A model generated the notes under the pieces. The model saw nothing but the letters and a program-made list of their open reading frames with translations. It did no database searches and was not told where the DNA came from. The position numbers and the translations under genes are program-made. Below, piece by piece: positions 12,197-20,536 of a stretch of 64,000 nucleotides of DNA. The stretch's first letter is position 1; each line of letters begins with the position of its first letter. This DNA is from Pseudoxanthobacter soli DSM 19599. Lineage in GTDB: Bacteria; Pseudomonadota; Alphaproteobacteria; Rhizobiales; Segnochrobactraceae. The stretch spans positions 81,403-145,402 of the forward strand of contig NZ_FRXO01000010.1 in the NCBI RefSeq assembly GCF_900148505.1. The letters are read 5' to 3'.

Positions 12197-12309
12197 GCCG
12201 AACGCGCCCAGCCCGCGAGGGAAGGGCGCCGCTTCGAACGGATGCAACGGATAGGCATTGATTGGCGTTGATGCAAGGGAAGATCAGACCCCAAAAGGAG
12301 ACCGTCACG

Positions 12310-12765
12310 ATGATCAACCGTCGTTCCAAGGCCGCCCTCGCGCTCGCGGCCGGCATCGCCGCTTTCGCCGCCACGTCCGCGACCGTCCTCGCCGACAACC
12401 CGATGGTGAAGTCGGGCACCGTCAGCATCGACCAGACCCAGTTCGGCCTGATCATCAGCGGGCAGGCCGGCGGCGGCACCCTCGAATACAAGGGCAAGAG
12501 CTATCCCTTCACCATCGGCGGGCTCGGCCTCGGCAGCGTCGGCGTTTCCAACATCAAGGCCTACGGCACGGTCTACGACCTGCACAAGCTATCGGACTTC
12601 GCAGGCGTCTACGGCGCGCTTTCGACCGGCGTCGCCGCCGGCAACAGCGGCGAAGGCCAGATCATGCTGCGCAACGACAAAGGCGTCAGCCTCCGGCTCG
12701 AGACGCGCGAGAAGGGCCTGTCGCTCACCGCCGGCGGCAGCGGCGTCAACATCAGCCTGAAATAA
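12310..12765 (+). CDS. Small exported glycine-rich protein of unknown function
   Basis: 151 residues with a clear Sec signal peptide: a basic start MINRRSK, then a hydrophobic Ala-rich core ending ATVLADNP. The mature part is beta-rich and glycine-rich (GQAGGGTLEYKGKSYPF, then IGGLGLGSVGVSNIKAYGTVYDL, then KLSDFAGVYGAL and a C-terminal KGLSLTAGGSGVNISLK). It recalls a family of small periplasmic or outer-membrane-associated proteins with the pattern GTL-x-Y/F-x-G-x-x-YPF-x-x-x-GL. I do not know a function. The ATG at 12310 is preferred because it places the signal peptide at the N-terminus; an upstream frame adds only polar residues. Confidence 0.75.
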   Translation: MINRRSKAALALAAGIAAFAATSATVLADNPMVKSGTVSIDQTQFGLIISGQAGGGTLEYKGKSYPFTIGGLGLGSVGVSNIKAYGTVYDLHKLSDFAGVYGALSTGVAAGNSGEGQIMLRNDKGVSLRLETREKGLSLTAGGSGVNISLK

Positions 12766-12846
12766 CCGCGGCACCCCCATCGGGCCTGCCGGCGCCGGAG
12801 CGGGCGGGGCAGGGGCCGCAAGGCTCCGCCCGTCCGGTCCGGCGCC

Positions 12847-12990
12847 TTGCTTTTTTCCGGCGTCGGGCTTATAGGAGCGCCCATTCCACACGTGGGGTTC
12901 AGGTCGTCCGGCTCGTCCGGAGGCCATCCGGTGCTCGATAAGAGCTCTCACACCCCACGGAGGCCAACCGGAAAAATGGAGACAAGAGCC
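12847..12990 (+). promoter_or_regulatory. rpsB promoter and structured 5' leader
   Basis: TTGCTT (12847-12852) and TATAGG (12870-12875) are spaced 17 bp apart, placing a transcript start near 12881 and a leader of about 110 nt. CGTGGGGT (12891-12898) is complementary to ACCCCACG (12952-12959), which ends just before a GGAGG at 12959-12963, so the leader can fold into one closed domain beside that motif. S2 is known to repress its own mRNA in other proteobacteria; use of this fold for that is inference. Confidence 0.45.
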
Positions 12991-13779
12991 ATGGCTCTTC
13001 CCGATTTCACCATGCGCCAGCTGCTCGAGGCCGGCGTGCACTTCGGTCACCAGACCCACCGCTGGAACCCGAAGATGGCCCCCTTCCTGTTCGGGGTCCG
13101 CAACAACGTTCACATCATCGATCTCGCCCAGTCGGTGCCGCTGCTGCACCAGGCGCTGAAGGCGGTGAGCGACACGGTCGCCAACGGCGGCCGCGTGCTG
13201 CTCGTCGGCACCAAGCGCCAGGCCCAGGAGGCGGTTGCCGATTCCGCCCGCCGTTCGGCGCAGTATTTCGTCAACGCCCGCTGGCTCGGCGGCATGCTGA
13301 CCAACTGGAAGACCATCTCGCTGTCGATCCAGCGCCTGCGCAAGCTCGAGGAGCTGCTCGGCGGCGACCAGCAGGGTCTGACCAAGAAGGAGCGCCTCAA
13401 CCTCAGCCGCGAGCTGGAGAAGCTTGAGCGCAACCTCGGCGGCATCAAGGACATGGGCGGCGTGCCCGACCTGATCTTCGTCATCGACACCAACCGCGAG
13501 AAGATCGCGATCGAGGAAGCCCGTCGTCTGGGCATCCCGGTGGTGGCGATCCTCGATTCCAACTGCGATCCGGACGGCATCACCTATCCGATCCCGGGCA
13601 ACGACGACGCCGGCCGCGCGATCACGCTTTATTGCGACCTGATCGCCCGCGCCGCCATCGACGGTCTGGTGCGGTCGCAGGGCTCGCTCGGCGTCGACAT
13701 CGGCGCGGCCGAGGACCTGGTCGAGGAGCCGGCGCTCGCCGAGGCTCCGGCCGAGGAAGCCGAAGCAGCCGCGGAGTGA
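12991..13779 (+). CDS. rpsB: 30S ribosomal protein S2
   Basis: S2 bridges the head and body of the small subunit. The 262-residue product begins [20 protein letters not shown] and has the family signatures [16 protein letters not shown] and [25 protein letters not shown], and ends in an acidic alanine-rich tail seen in alphaproteobacteria. GGAGA at 12978-12982 is well spaced for the ATG at 12991; an in-frame ATG at 12976 is a weaker alternative. It leads the rpsB-tsf pair. Confidence 0.96.
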   Translation: MALPDFTMRQLLEAGVHFGHQTHRWNPKMAPFLFGVRNNVHIIDLAQSVPLLHQALKAVSDTVANGGRVLLVGTKRQAQEAVADSARRSAQYFVNARWLGGMLTNWKTISLSIQRLRKLEELLGGDQQGLTKKERLNLSRELEKLERNLGGIKDMGGVPDLIFVIDTNREKIAIEEARRLGIPVVAILDSNCDPDGITYPIPGNDDAGRAITLYCDLIARAAIDGLVRSQGSLGVDIGAAEDLVEEPALAEAPAEEAEAAAE

Positions 13780-14038
13780 GGTGCCGGCGGCCGGGCTCCG
13801 GGTCTCACCGGAACGCGCCGGCCGCACGATCCCCGCTTCGCGCAACGGAAAGAGCGCGCTTCGGCATCTCTGCCGCGGCGCGCTTGCGTTTGACCGGGCC
13901 TTTCCGGTCTGGCGGCCCGCTCCAGCCGGGCAGATCGACGATGCTGGAACGAGTTCCCACGGCCCGCTGCGATATGAACGACATGGTCGCGGCTTAGGGT
14001 CGATACGATAGACGCCAACATTTCGAACGAGGCAATCG

Positions 14039-14962
14039 ATGAGCATTTCCGCCCAGATGGTGAAGGAGCTCCGCGAGAAGACGGGCGCGGGCATGATGGA
14101 CTGCAAGGCGGCCCTCATTGAAAGCGCCGGCGAGATGGAGGCCGCGGTCGACTGGCTGCGCAAGAAGGGCCTGTCCAAGGCCGCCAAGAAGGCCGGCCGT
14201 GTTGCCGCCGAAGGCCTGATCGGCGTCGCCTCCGCCGGCACGTCCGCCGCGGTGGTCGAGGTCAACTCCGAGACCGACTTTGTCGCCCGCAACGAGCAGT
14301 TCCAGTCGATCGTGCGCACCATCGCCGGCGTCGCCCTCGAGGCGCACGGCGACCGTGACCGCACCGCCGCCGCGACCTTCCCGGGCAAGTCCCACTCGGT
14401 CGATGAGGAACTGCGCGAGGCGATCGCCACCATCGGCGAGAACATGTCGCTGCGCCGCACGACCGCCCTCAAGGTCAGCGACGGCGTCGTCGCCACCTAC
14501 ATCCACAGCGCGGTGGCCGACGGCCTAGGCAAGATCGGCGTGCTGGTCGCCCTCGAGTCGACCGGCGACAAGGCCGCGCTGACCGAGCTCGGCCGCAAGG
14601 TGGCGATGCATGTCGCCGCCACGAGCCCGCTCGGCCTCGCCGCCGAGGACATCAGCGACGATGTCGTCGCCCGCGAGCGCAACGTCTATGCCGACCAGGC
14701 CCGCCAGTCCGGCAAGCCCGAGAACATCATCGAGAAGATGGTCGAGGGCCGGATGCGCAAGTTCTACGAGGAAGTCACCCTGCTGAAGCAGGCCTTCGTG
14801 CTCGACCCGGAGAAGACGGTGGAAGCCGCCGTCGCCGAGGCCGGAAAGGCCATGGGCGCTGCGGTGAAGGTGACGGGCTTCGTGCGCTACGCCCTCGGCG
14901 AAGGCATCGAGAAGGAGACCTCGGACTTCGCCGCCGAGGTCGCTGCCGCGGCCGCCGGCTGA
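14039..14962 (+). CDS. tsf: Elongation factor Ts
   Basis: EF-Ts is the nucleotide exchange factor that releases GDP from EF-Tu. The 307-residue protein shows the N-terminal UBA-like domain ([19 protein letters not shown]), the Tu-contact motif [15 protein letters not shown], and the two core repeats ending in [20 protein letters not shown]. Length is normal. It lies 259 bp after rpsB and is followed by a strong terminator, so pyrH downstream probably has its own promoter. Confidence 0.96.
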   Translation: MSISAQMVKELREKTGAGMMDCKAALIESAGEMEAAVDWLRKKGLSKAAKKAGRVAAEGLIGVASAGTSAAVVEVNSETDFVARNEQFQSIVRTIAGVALEAHGDRDRTAAATFPGKSHSVDEELREAIATIGENMSLRRTTALKVSDGVVATYIHSAVADGLGKIGVLVALESTGDKAALTELGRKVAMHVAATSPLGLAAEDISDDVVARERNVYADQARQSGKPENIIEKMVEGRMRKFYEEVTLLKQAFVLDPEKTVEAAVAEAGKAMGAAVKVTGFVRYALGEGIEKETSDFAAEVAAAAAG

Positions 14963-14974
14963 TCGAAAATTATC

Positions 14975-15011
14975 CCGGGCGGCGGTCGTCATGACCGCCG
15001 CCCGGTTTTTA
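14975..15011 (+). terminator. Rho-independent terminator of tsf
   Basis: A perfect 13-bp stem (14975-14987 with 14993-15005), GTCAT loop, then TTTTTA, 12 bp after the tsf stop. One of the clearest terminators in the window. Confidence 0.9.
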
Positions 15012-15543
15012 TTGCGGCATCCGCCGCCGCTCGCACCGGACCGGTGCCGTGGCGAGGCGGGGCCCCCCGATCGGCATCGGGCCTGCCGTCCGTCGCGTTC
15101 TCCCGTCTCGACCGTCCCGGCCATCGTCGTTGCGCAGCGTGTTGTCGCGCCCGGCGGCGCGGCGTGTGGGGCTGCTTGCGGCTACAGCGGCTGTTCGCGA
15201 CCCGGCGTCGCGCGGCGGTTCCTTCCGAAGCGGCGGGAACGGAGCGGGCCCGCACGGGTGCGGCGCACGCGTCAGCGCCCGGTTCACCTGCATTCCCCGA
15301 GCATGTCCCGTTGAGATTGAACCGATCTGAACGGCAAGGATATGCTCAAGATTTTGAATCTGCAGCGATTTCTTGTCGATCCGAGGATTCCATCGGATCG
15401 GAAGGCGCTCTCAGCGCGCCCCCGGTCGGCGCCGATCGTCCGATCGAAGCGGGAGCGCCCGTAGATCAATCGACCGGAACCGGCTTGCGCTTCGTGAAGC
15501 GCGCGCGGGATCCGAACCCGAGCACCGAGAGGATGAAAGCGAC
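15012..15543. other. Gap before pyrH, no gene seen apart from a palindromic repeat
   Basis: About 530 bp after the tsf terminator. The first 290 bp are GC-rich and show nothing recognisable. The rest holds repeat copy A (15301-15412) and about 130 bp before pyrH that must contain its promoter and ribosome-binding site. Confidence 0.4.
15301..15412 (-). repeat. Dispersed palindromic intergenic repeat, copy A (inverted)
   Basis: The reverse complement of this block aligns almost end to end with copies at 27956 and 43412. Shared parts are an AGAGCGC(C/T)TTCCGATC end, a central GATTCAAAA-CTTGAGCATATCC core, and a GTTCAGATCGG-TTCAATCT-type hairpin at the other end. It lies about 130 bp upstream of pyrH. 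Confidence 0.8.
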
Positions 15544-16275
15544 ATGAGCACCGAACCCAAGCCGGATCTGCGCTGGAAGCGAGTGTTGCTGAAGGTCTCG
15601 GGTGAAGCCCTGATGGGCGACCAGGGCTTCGGCATCGACACGCGCACGCTCGACCGGATTGCCGACGAGGTCGCCCAGGCGGTCGCCATCGGCGCCCGGA
15701 TCGGGCTCGTCGTGGGCGGCGGCAATTTCGTGCGCGGCGCGCGCATCGCCGCGGGCGGCGTCAACCGCGTCGCCGGCGACCACATGGGCATGCTCGCCAC
15801 CGTCATGAACTGCCTTGCGCTGCACGACGCGCTGACCCGCCGCGGCGTCGATGCGCGCGTGGTCTCCGCCCTGACCGTTCCGGCGGTTTGCGACACCTTC
15901 ACCCAGCGCGGCGCCCAGGAGCACATGGATGCCGGCCGCGTGGTGCTGTTCGCCGGCGGCACCGGCAACCCGTTCTTCACCACCGATTCCGGCGCGGCGC
16001 TGCGGGCGGCGGAGATGGGCTGCGACGCGCTGCTGAAGGGCACCAATGTCGACGGCGTCTATTCCGCCGACCCGAAGCGCGATCCGAACGCGGTGCGTTA
16101 CGAGCGGTTGACCCATCAGGAGGTGCTCGCGCGCGACCTTGCGGTGATGGACGCCGCCGCAATCGCACTTGCCCGCGATAACGCCATTCCTGTAATCGTG
16201 TTTTCGATCCAGCAGCCGGGAGCCTTCATCGAGGTTCTCTGCGGCCGGGGCCGGGCGACGATCGTCGACGGCTGA
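15544..16275 (+). CDS. pyrH: UMP kinase
   Basis: PyrH phosphorylates UMP to UDP with ATP; it is a hexameric enzyme of the amino-acid-kinase fold. The 243-residue protein has the phosphate loop [25 protein letters not shown], the uridine-site segment [36 protein letters not shown] and [22 protein letters not shown] lies just before; that ATG at 15535 stops after four codons across the real start. It is the first gene of the pyrH-frr-uppS-cdsA run. Confidence 0.97.
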   Translation: MSTEPKPDLRWKRVLLKVSGEALMGDQGFGIDTRTLDRIADEVAQAVAIGARIGLVVGGGNFVRGARIAAGGVNRVAGDHMGMLATVMNCLALHDALTRRGVDARVVSALTVPAVCDTFTQRGAQEHMDAGRVVLFAGGTGNPFFTTDSGAALRAAEMGCDALLKGTNVDGVYSADPKRDPNAVRYERLTHQEVLARDLAVMDAAAIALARDNAIPVIVFSIQQPGAFIEVLCGRGRATIVDG

Positions 16276-16373
16276 GCGTTTGCCGGCGTGTGGCCGGCAT
16301 CGGATTTCCAGCCCGGTGGCGCGGGTGCCGTAACGGCGCCGCCACGGGGCGGCAGGACAGGTGAGGATATGTC

Positions 16374-16937
16374 ATGGCCAACGACGCACTCGATCTCGCG
16401 GGTATCAAGCGGCGGATGCAGGGCGCGGTCGACGTTCTGAAGAACGAACTGTCGGGGCTGCGCACCGGCCGGGCATCGGCCAGCCTGCTCGATCCGATCG
16501 TGGTCGACGTCTACGGCAGCTCCATGCCGCTCAACCAGCTCGCGACCGTCAGCGTGCCCGAAGCGCGCCTGATCAGCGTTCAGGTGTGGGACCGTTCCAC
16601 CGCCGGCGCCGTCGAGCGTGCGATCCGTGAATCGAGCCTCGGGCTCAATCCGGTGGTCGAAGGCACTTCGATGCGGATTCCGATCCCCGAGCTCAATGCC
16701 GAGCGCCGCCAGGAACTCATCAAGGTCGCGCACAAGTACGCCGAGGCTGCCCGCGTCTCGATCCGCCACGTGCGGCGGGACGGCATGGAAAGCCTGAAGA
16801 AGCTCGAGAAGGATGGCGCCGTGGGCCAGGACGAGCAGCGCGTGCTCTCCGACAAGGTCCAGAAGCTGACGGACGAGTCGATCACCGACGTCGACCAGCT
16901 GCTCGCCCACAAGGAGAAGGAGATCGCGCAGGTCTGA
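16374..16937 (+). CDS. frr: Ribosome recycling factor
   Basis: RRF splits post-termination ribosomes together with EF-G. The 187-residue product matches the family length and has the characteristic [53 protein letters not shown] and the C-terminal [20 protein letters not shown]. It lies 98 bp downstream of pyrH, as in nearly all proteobacteria. Confidence 0.97.
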   Translation: MANDALDLAGIKRRMQGAVDVLKNELSGLRTGRASASLLDPIVVDVYGSSMPLNQLATVSVPEARLISVQVWDRSTAGAVERAIRESSLGLNPVVEGTSMRIPIPELNAERRQELIKVAHKYAEAARVSIRHVRRDGMESLKKLEKDGAVGQDEQRVLSDKVQKLTDESITDVDQLLAHKEKEIAQV

Positions 16938-17101
16938 TCCTGCGCGCGCTCCGGTTTGAAGTCACGACGTTTCCGATCGGCTGCGGGGCAGGGGCGGTGC
17001 CTGCGCTGGACGGAAGCGCAGAGGCGGCGCACGAATGGTCGTGGGCGCCGGAACGGATTGCGGGGCGATCCCGTCGGCACGGAATTCGGGAGGGACAGCC
17101 T

Positions 17102-17875
17102 TTGACGCGGATGCCCGGCGCCGCTGCGGCCGCCATCGCAGGCGCGGACTTCGGTCCTGCCGTCGTGCCCTGCCACGTCGCCATCATCATGGATGGCAAC
17201 GGGCGTTGGGCAAACGCCCAGGGCCTGCCCCGCATCGAAGGTCATCGCCAGGGGGTGGAGACGGTGCGCCGCACCGTGCGCCATGCGCGCAAGCGCGGCA
17301 TCCGCTTCCTCACGCTGTTCAGCTTCTCCTCCGAGAACTGGTCGCGTCCGAAGGAGGAGGTCACCTTCCTGCTCGGCCTTCTCAAGATGTTCATTCGCCG
17401 CGATCTCGCCGAACTCGACAGCGCCAATGTGCGCGTCCGCGTCGTGGGCGAGCGTGAGGGCCTCGGCGAGGAACTCTGTGCGCTCCTGGACGAGGCCGAG
17501 GCGACGACGCGTTCCAATACTGGCCTGACCCTCGTCATCGCGTTCAACTATGGCGCACGAAACGAGATCGTCCGCGCGGCGCGCGCGCTCGCGGCGGCGG
17601 TCGCGGCCGGTGAACTCGCGATCGGCGACATCGACGAAGCCGCCATCGCCGCCCGCCTCGACACCGCCGAAATTCCCGACCCCGACCTCGTGATCCGCAC
17701 CAGCGGCGAGATGCGGCTGTCGAATTTCCTGCTGTGGCAGGCCGCTTATTCGGAACTTGTTTTCGACGCCGTGCATTGGCCTGAGTTCGACGACGCGGCG
17801 TTCGACCGCGCACTCGAGGAGTTCGCAGCACGCGACCGGCGTTTCGGCGGCTTGTCCGTCCGGGCCGGCGCGTGA
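17102..17875 (+). CDS. uppS: Isoprenyl transferase (undecaprenyl diphosphate synthase)
   Basis: UppS extends farnesyl diphosphate with eight isopentenyl units to the C55 carrier used for peptidoglycan and O-antigen. The catalytic Asp sits in [12 protein letters not shown]; substrate motifs are [15 protein letters not shown] and [20 protein letters not shown]. About 257 residues result from the TTG at 17102, chosen because GGGAGGGA lies six bases upstream; an ATG at 17111 is the alternative. The stop overlaps the cdsA start by four bases (GTGA), implying translational coupling. Confidence 0.93.
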   Translation: MTRMPGAAAAAIAGADFGPAVVPCHVAIIMDGNGRWANAQGLPRIEGHRQGVETVRRTVRHARKRGIRFLTLFSFSSENWSRPKEEVTFLLGLLKMFIRRDLAELDSANVRVRVVGEREGLGEELCALLDEAEATTRSNTGLTLVIAFNYGARNEIVRAARALAAAVAAGELAIGDIDEAAIAARLDTAEIPDPDLVIRTSGEMRLSNFLLWQAAYSELVFDAVHWPEFDDAAFDRALEEFAARDRRFGGLSVRAGA

Positions 17876-18903
17876 GCCGCACGGAGCAGCGCATCATGCC
17901 CACGGTCCGCACCGACGCGGGCATACCCGGCCGCAACGCCAAGAAGGGCGCGGCTGGCAAGAATCGCTCTGCGGGCAAGAACAGGTCTGCGGGCAAGAAT
18001 GGCGCGGCTGATAAGAATGGCGCGACGGGAAAGTCCGCAGGCCGCGGCGGACGCAACGGCCGCGGCCGTGAGCTGGTGCTGCGGATCCTGTCCTCCCTCG
18101 CCCTCGGCCCGCTCACCCTCGTCCTGATCTGGTTTGGCGGCCTCGGCTTCGATCTCCTGATCGCCTGCCTCGCCGTGGTGGTGTGGGTGGAGTGGGTGAC
18201 GATGGTCGCCGGCGGACGCGAGCGGGCTGGCGTCGCGCTCGGCGCGGTGGTGCTCGTTGCCGCTGCGGCCACCCTGGTCTTCGTCGGCCCTCTGCAGGCC
18301 GGTATCGTGATCGTCGCCGGCGCTGCTGCCGCGGCAGGGTTGTTCGCGCTGCGGGCGGGGGCGCATCGCCGCCGCGCCGCGGAAGCCGGGCGCGAGAACG
18401 CCACGGCCGGGATCGCCGGGCTGCTCGCCGGCTTCGGAATGCTCTATGCGGCGCTGCCGCTGGTGTCCCTTATCCTGCTGCGCAGCGATCCAGAGGGCCG
18501 CTTCGCGATCTACTTCCTGTTCCTGGCGGTGTGGGCGACGGATATCGCGGCCTACGCTGGCGGACGGGCGATCGGCGGCCCGAAATTGTGGCCCGCGGTC
18601 TCGCCCAACAAGACCTGGGCCGGGGCGATTTCCGGCGTCGCCGGCGCGGTCATCATCTCTCTCGGGCTGACGCTCGCCTGGGGGCATTCCGTCGGCATCG
18701 GCACGGCTGCGATCGCCGCGCTGCTTTCGGTCGCGAGCCAGCTTGGCGATCTGGCGGAATCGGCGGCCAAGCGCGGCTTCGGCGTCAAGGACAGCGGTCA
18801 TATCCTGCCCGGGCACGGCGGCGTTCTCGACCGTGTTGACGGGCTGATGGCGGCGTCGGTGGTGGCCGCCGCGATCGCACTGCCCCGTCTCATCGCCGGC
18901 TGA
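17872..18903 (+). CDS. cdsA: Phosphatidate cytidylyltransferase with an unusual basic N-terminal repeat
   Basis: CdsA makes CDP-diacylglycerol, precursor of all membrane phospholipids, at the inner membrane. The signature [18 protein letters not shown] followed by VLDRVDG is intact near the C-terminus, and the body holds about eight hydrophobic helices starting near residue 64. The first roughly 60 residues are odd: a Lys/Gly/Asn-rich low-complexity stretch of GKN units (18-nt DNA repeats at about 17957-18030) precedes the first helix and is not part of the family. The GTG start overlaps uppS. dxr, which normally follows, is absent. Confidence 0.92.
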   Translation: MSRTEQRIMPTVRTDAGIPGRNAKKGAAGKNRSAGKNRSAGKNGAADKNGATGKSAGRGGRNGRGRELVLRILSSLALGPLTLVLIWFGGLGFDLLIACLAVVVWVEWVTMVAGGRERAGVALGAVVLVAAAATLVFVGPLQAGIVIVAGAAAAAGLFALRAGAHRRRAAEAGRENATAGIAGLLAGFGMLYAALPLVSLILLRSDPEGRFAIYFLFLAVWATDIAAYAGGRAIGGPKLWPAVSPNKTWAGAISGVAGAVIISLGLTLAWGHSVGIGTAAIAALLSVASQLGDLAESAAKRGFGVKDSGHILPGHGGVLDRVDGLMAASVVAAAIALPRLIAG

Positions 18904-19123
18904 GGGCGGTTCCTCCCCAAACACGCCGCATTGGCGGTGCATCGAAGGCGTCTCGACCCGTCTGCGCCAGTGCGGCTGGTGGAGAAAGGGCCGTGCGTCT
19001 CGGTTCTGTGATTTCGCAGCGCGGCAAATCACATTAAGACACGCAGGCATTGGATTATTCTGATGCGCGCGGCGTCCGGCGGGATGCCCGGCGCGGCTGG
19101 CGAAGCAGGAGCGGGTGCGGAAG

Positions 19124-20275
19124 ATGGAGCTGATCGGCGGTCTCGGGGCTGGAATTGTCGGCTACGTCGTGCCTTTCCTGTTCGTGCTCACCATCATCGT
19201 GTTCTTCCATGAACTCGGCCATTTCCTGGTCGCGCGCTGGTGCGGCGTGAAGGTCGATGCCTTCTCGATCGGATTCGGCAAGGAACTCATCGGCCGCACG
19301 GATTCGAAGGGCACGCGCTGGAAGCTTTCGGCGATCCCGCTCGGCGGCTACGTCAAGTTCGCCGGCGACGAGAACGCCGCGAGCGTGCCGGATCGTGCCG
19401 CCATCGAGGCGATGAGCGACGAGGAACGCCGTACCAGTTTCGCCGCAAAGCCCGTCTGGCAGCGTGCGGCGGTCGTGGCGGCCGGGCCGATCGCGAACTT
19501 CCTGCTGGCGATCGTCATCTTCGCGGTCCTGCTGTCCGTCTACGGCCGCCCGGTGACGGAAGCCCGCGTCGACGGGCTCGAGCCCGGCGGCGCGGCTCAG
19601 ACGGCCGGCTTCGAGATCGGCGACGTCATCGTCGCCATCGACGGGCAGCCGATCGATTCCTTCGGCGGCGTCCAGCGCATCGTCAGCACCTCGGCCGGCG
19701 AGACGCTGGCGGTGATGGTCGAGCGCGGCGGCGAGAAGGTGATGCTGAGCGTCGTGCCGCGCGCGACCGAGATGACCGACCGGTTCGGCAACGTGCAGCG
19801 CATCGGCGTGCTCGGAATCCGCCGCGACGTGTCCGCGGGCGGAATCACCACCCAGACCTATTCCGTTCCCGAGGCTGTGGTCGAGGGCGTGCGCGAGACG
19901 TGGTTCGTGGTCGACCGCACCGTGGACTATATCGCCAAGGTCGTGACCGGGCGGGAGAAGGCCGATCAGCTCGGCGGCACCATCCGCATGGCGGAGGTCT
20001 CCGGCCAGGTCGCCCGAGAGGGCATGGTGGCGCTGCTCAACCTCGCCGCGGTGTTCTCGGTCAGCATCGGCCTCCTGAATCTGCTGCCGGTGCCGATGCT
20101 GGATGGCGGCCATCTCGCTTATTATGCTATCGAAGCGGTGCGGCGGCGTCCGCTGAGCGCGAAGGCGCAGGACGTGGGCTTCCGAATCGGACTGGCCCTC
20201 GTGCTGCTCCTGATGGTGTTCGCCACCTGGAACGACATCGTTCACCTGACGATGCGTCAGGCGGGCGCCTCCTGA
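19124..20275 (+). CDS. rseP: RIP zinc metalloprotease RseP (site-2 protease family)
   Basis: An inner-membrane S2P protease that cleaves transmembrane anti-sigma factors and other membrane substrates. The active site HExxH is in IIVFFHELGHFLVARWCGVK in the first helix; a single PDZ domain spans roughly residues 125-210 (GGAAQTAGFEIGDVIVAIDGQ); the third zinc ligand is in NLLPVPMLDGGHL. About 383 residues, family-normal for one-PDZ alphaproteobacterial forms. The ATG at 19124 is preferred; a GTG at 19115 is too close to AGGAG. It stands between cdsA and bamA. Confidence 0.94.
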   Translation: MELIGGLGAGIVGYVVPFLFVLTIIVFFHELGHFLVARWCGVKVDAFSIGFGKELIGRTDSKGTRWKLSAIPLGGYVKFAGDENAASVPDRAAIEAMSDEERRTSFAAKPVWQRAAVVAAGPIANFLLAIVIFAVLLSVYGRPVTEARVDGLEPGGAAQTAGFEIGDVIVAIDGQPIDSFGGVQRIVSTSAGETLAVMVERGGEKVMLSVVPRATEMTDRFGNVQRIGVLGIRRDVSAGGITTQTYSVPEAVVEGVRETWFVVDRTVDYIAKVVTGREKADQLGGTIRMAEVSGQVAREGMVALLNLAAVFSVSIGLLNLLPVPMLDGGHLAYYAIEAVRRRPLSAKAQDVGFRIGLALVLLLMVFATWNDIVHLTMRQAGAS

Positions 20276-20536
20276 TACCGATGCCGCGCTCCCCGCGCGG
20301 CGTTTTCCCCAAGGCCGCCGTCCGCCGCCTCCCACGGCCCGCGGCGGCTTTCCGGGGAATTTTATGGCAGCGTGACCGAACGGCAACGCATTGAAGCCAT
20401 TCGTTCACCTTGAACTCGACCTTGTATTGCCTCGGTTTGGAAAGCCTGCGATACCGAGACTTGGCTTATAAGATCGTGGCGTACCATGCCGGTGCGCTGC
20501 TCGTGAGATCCGGATTGAAGAGGGCCGAAAGACCCC

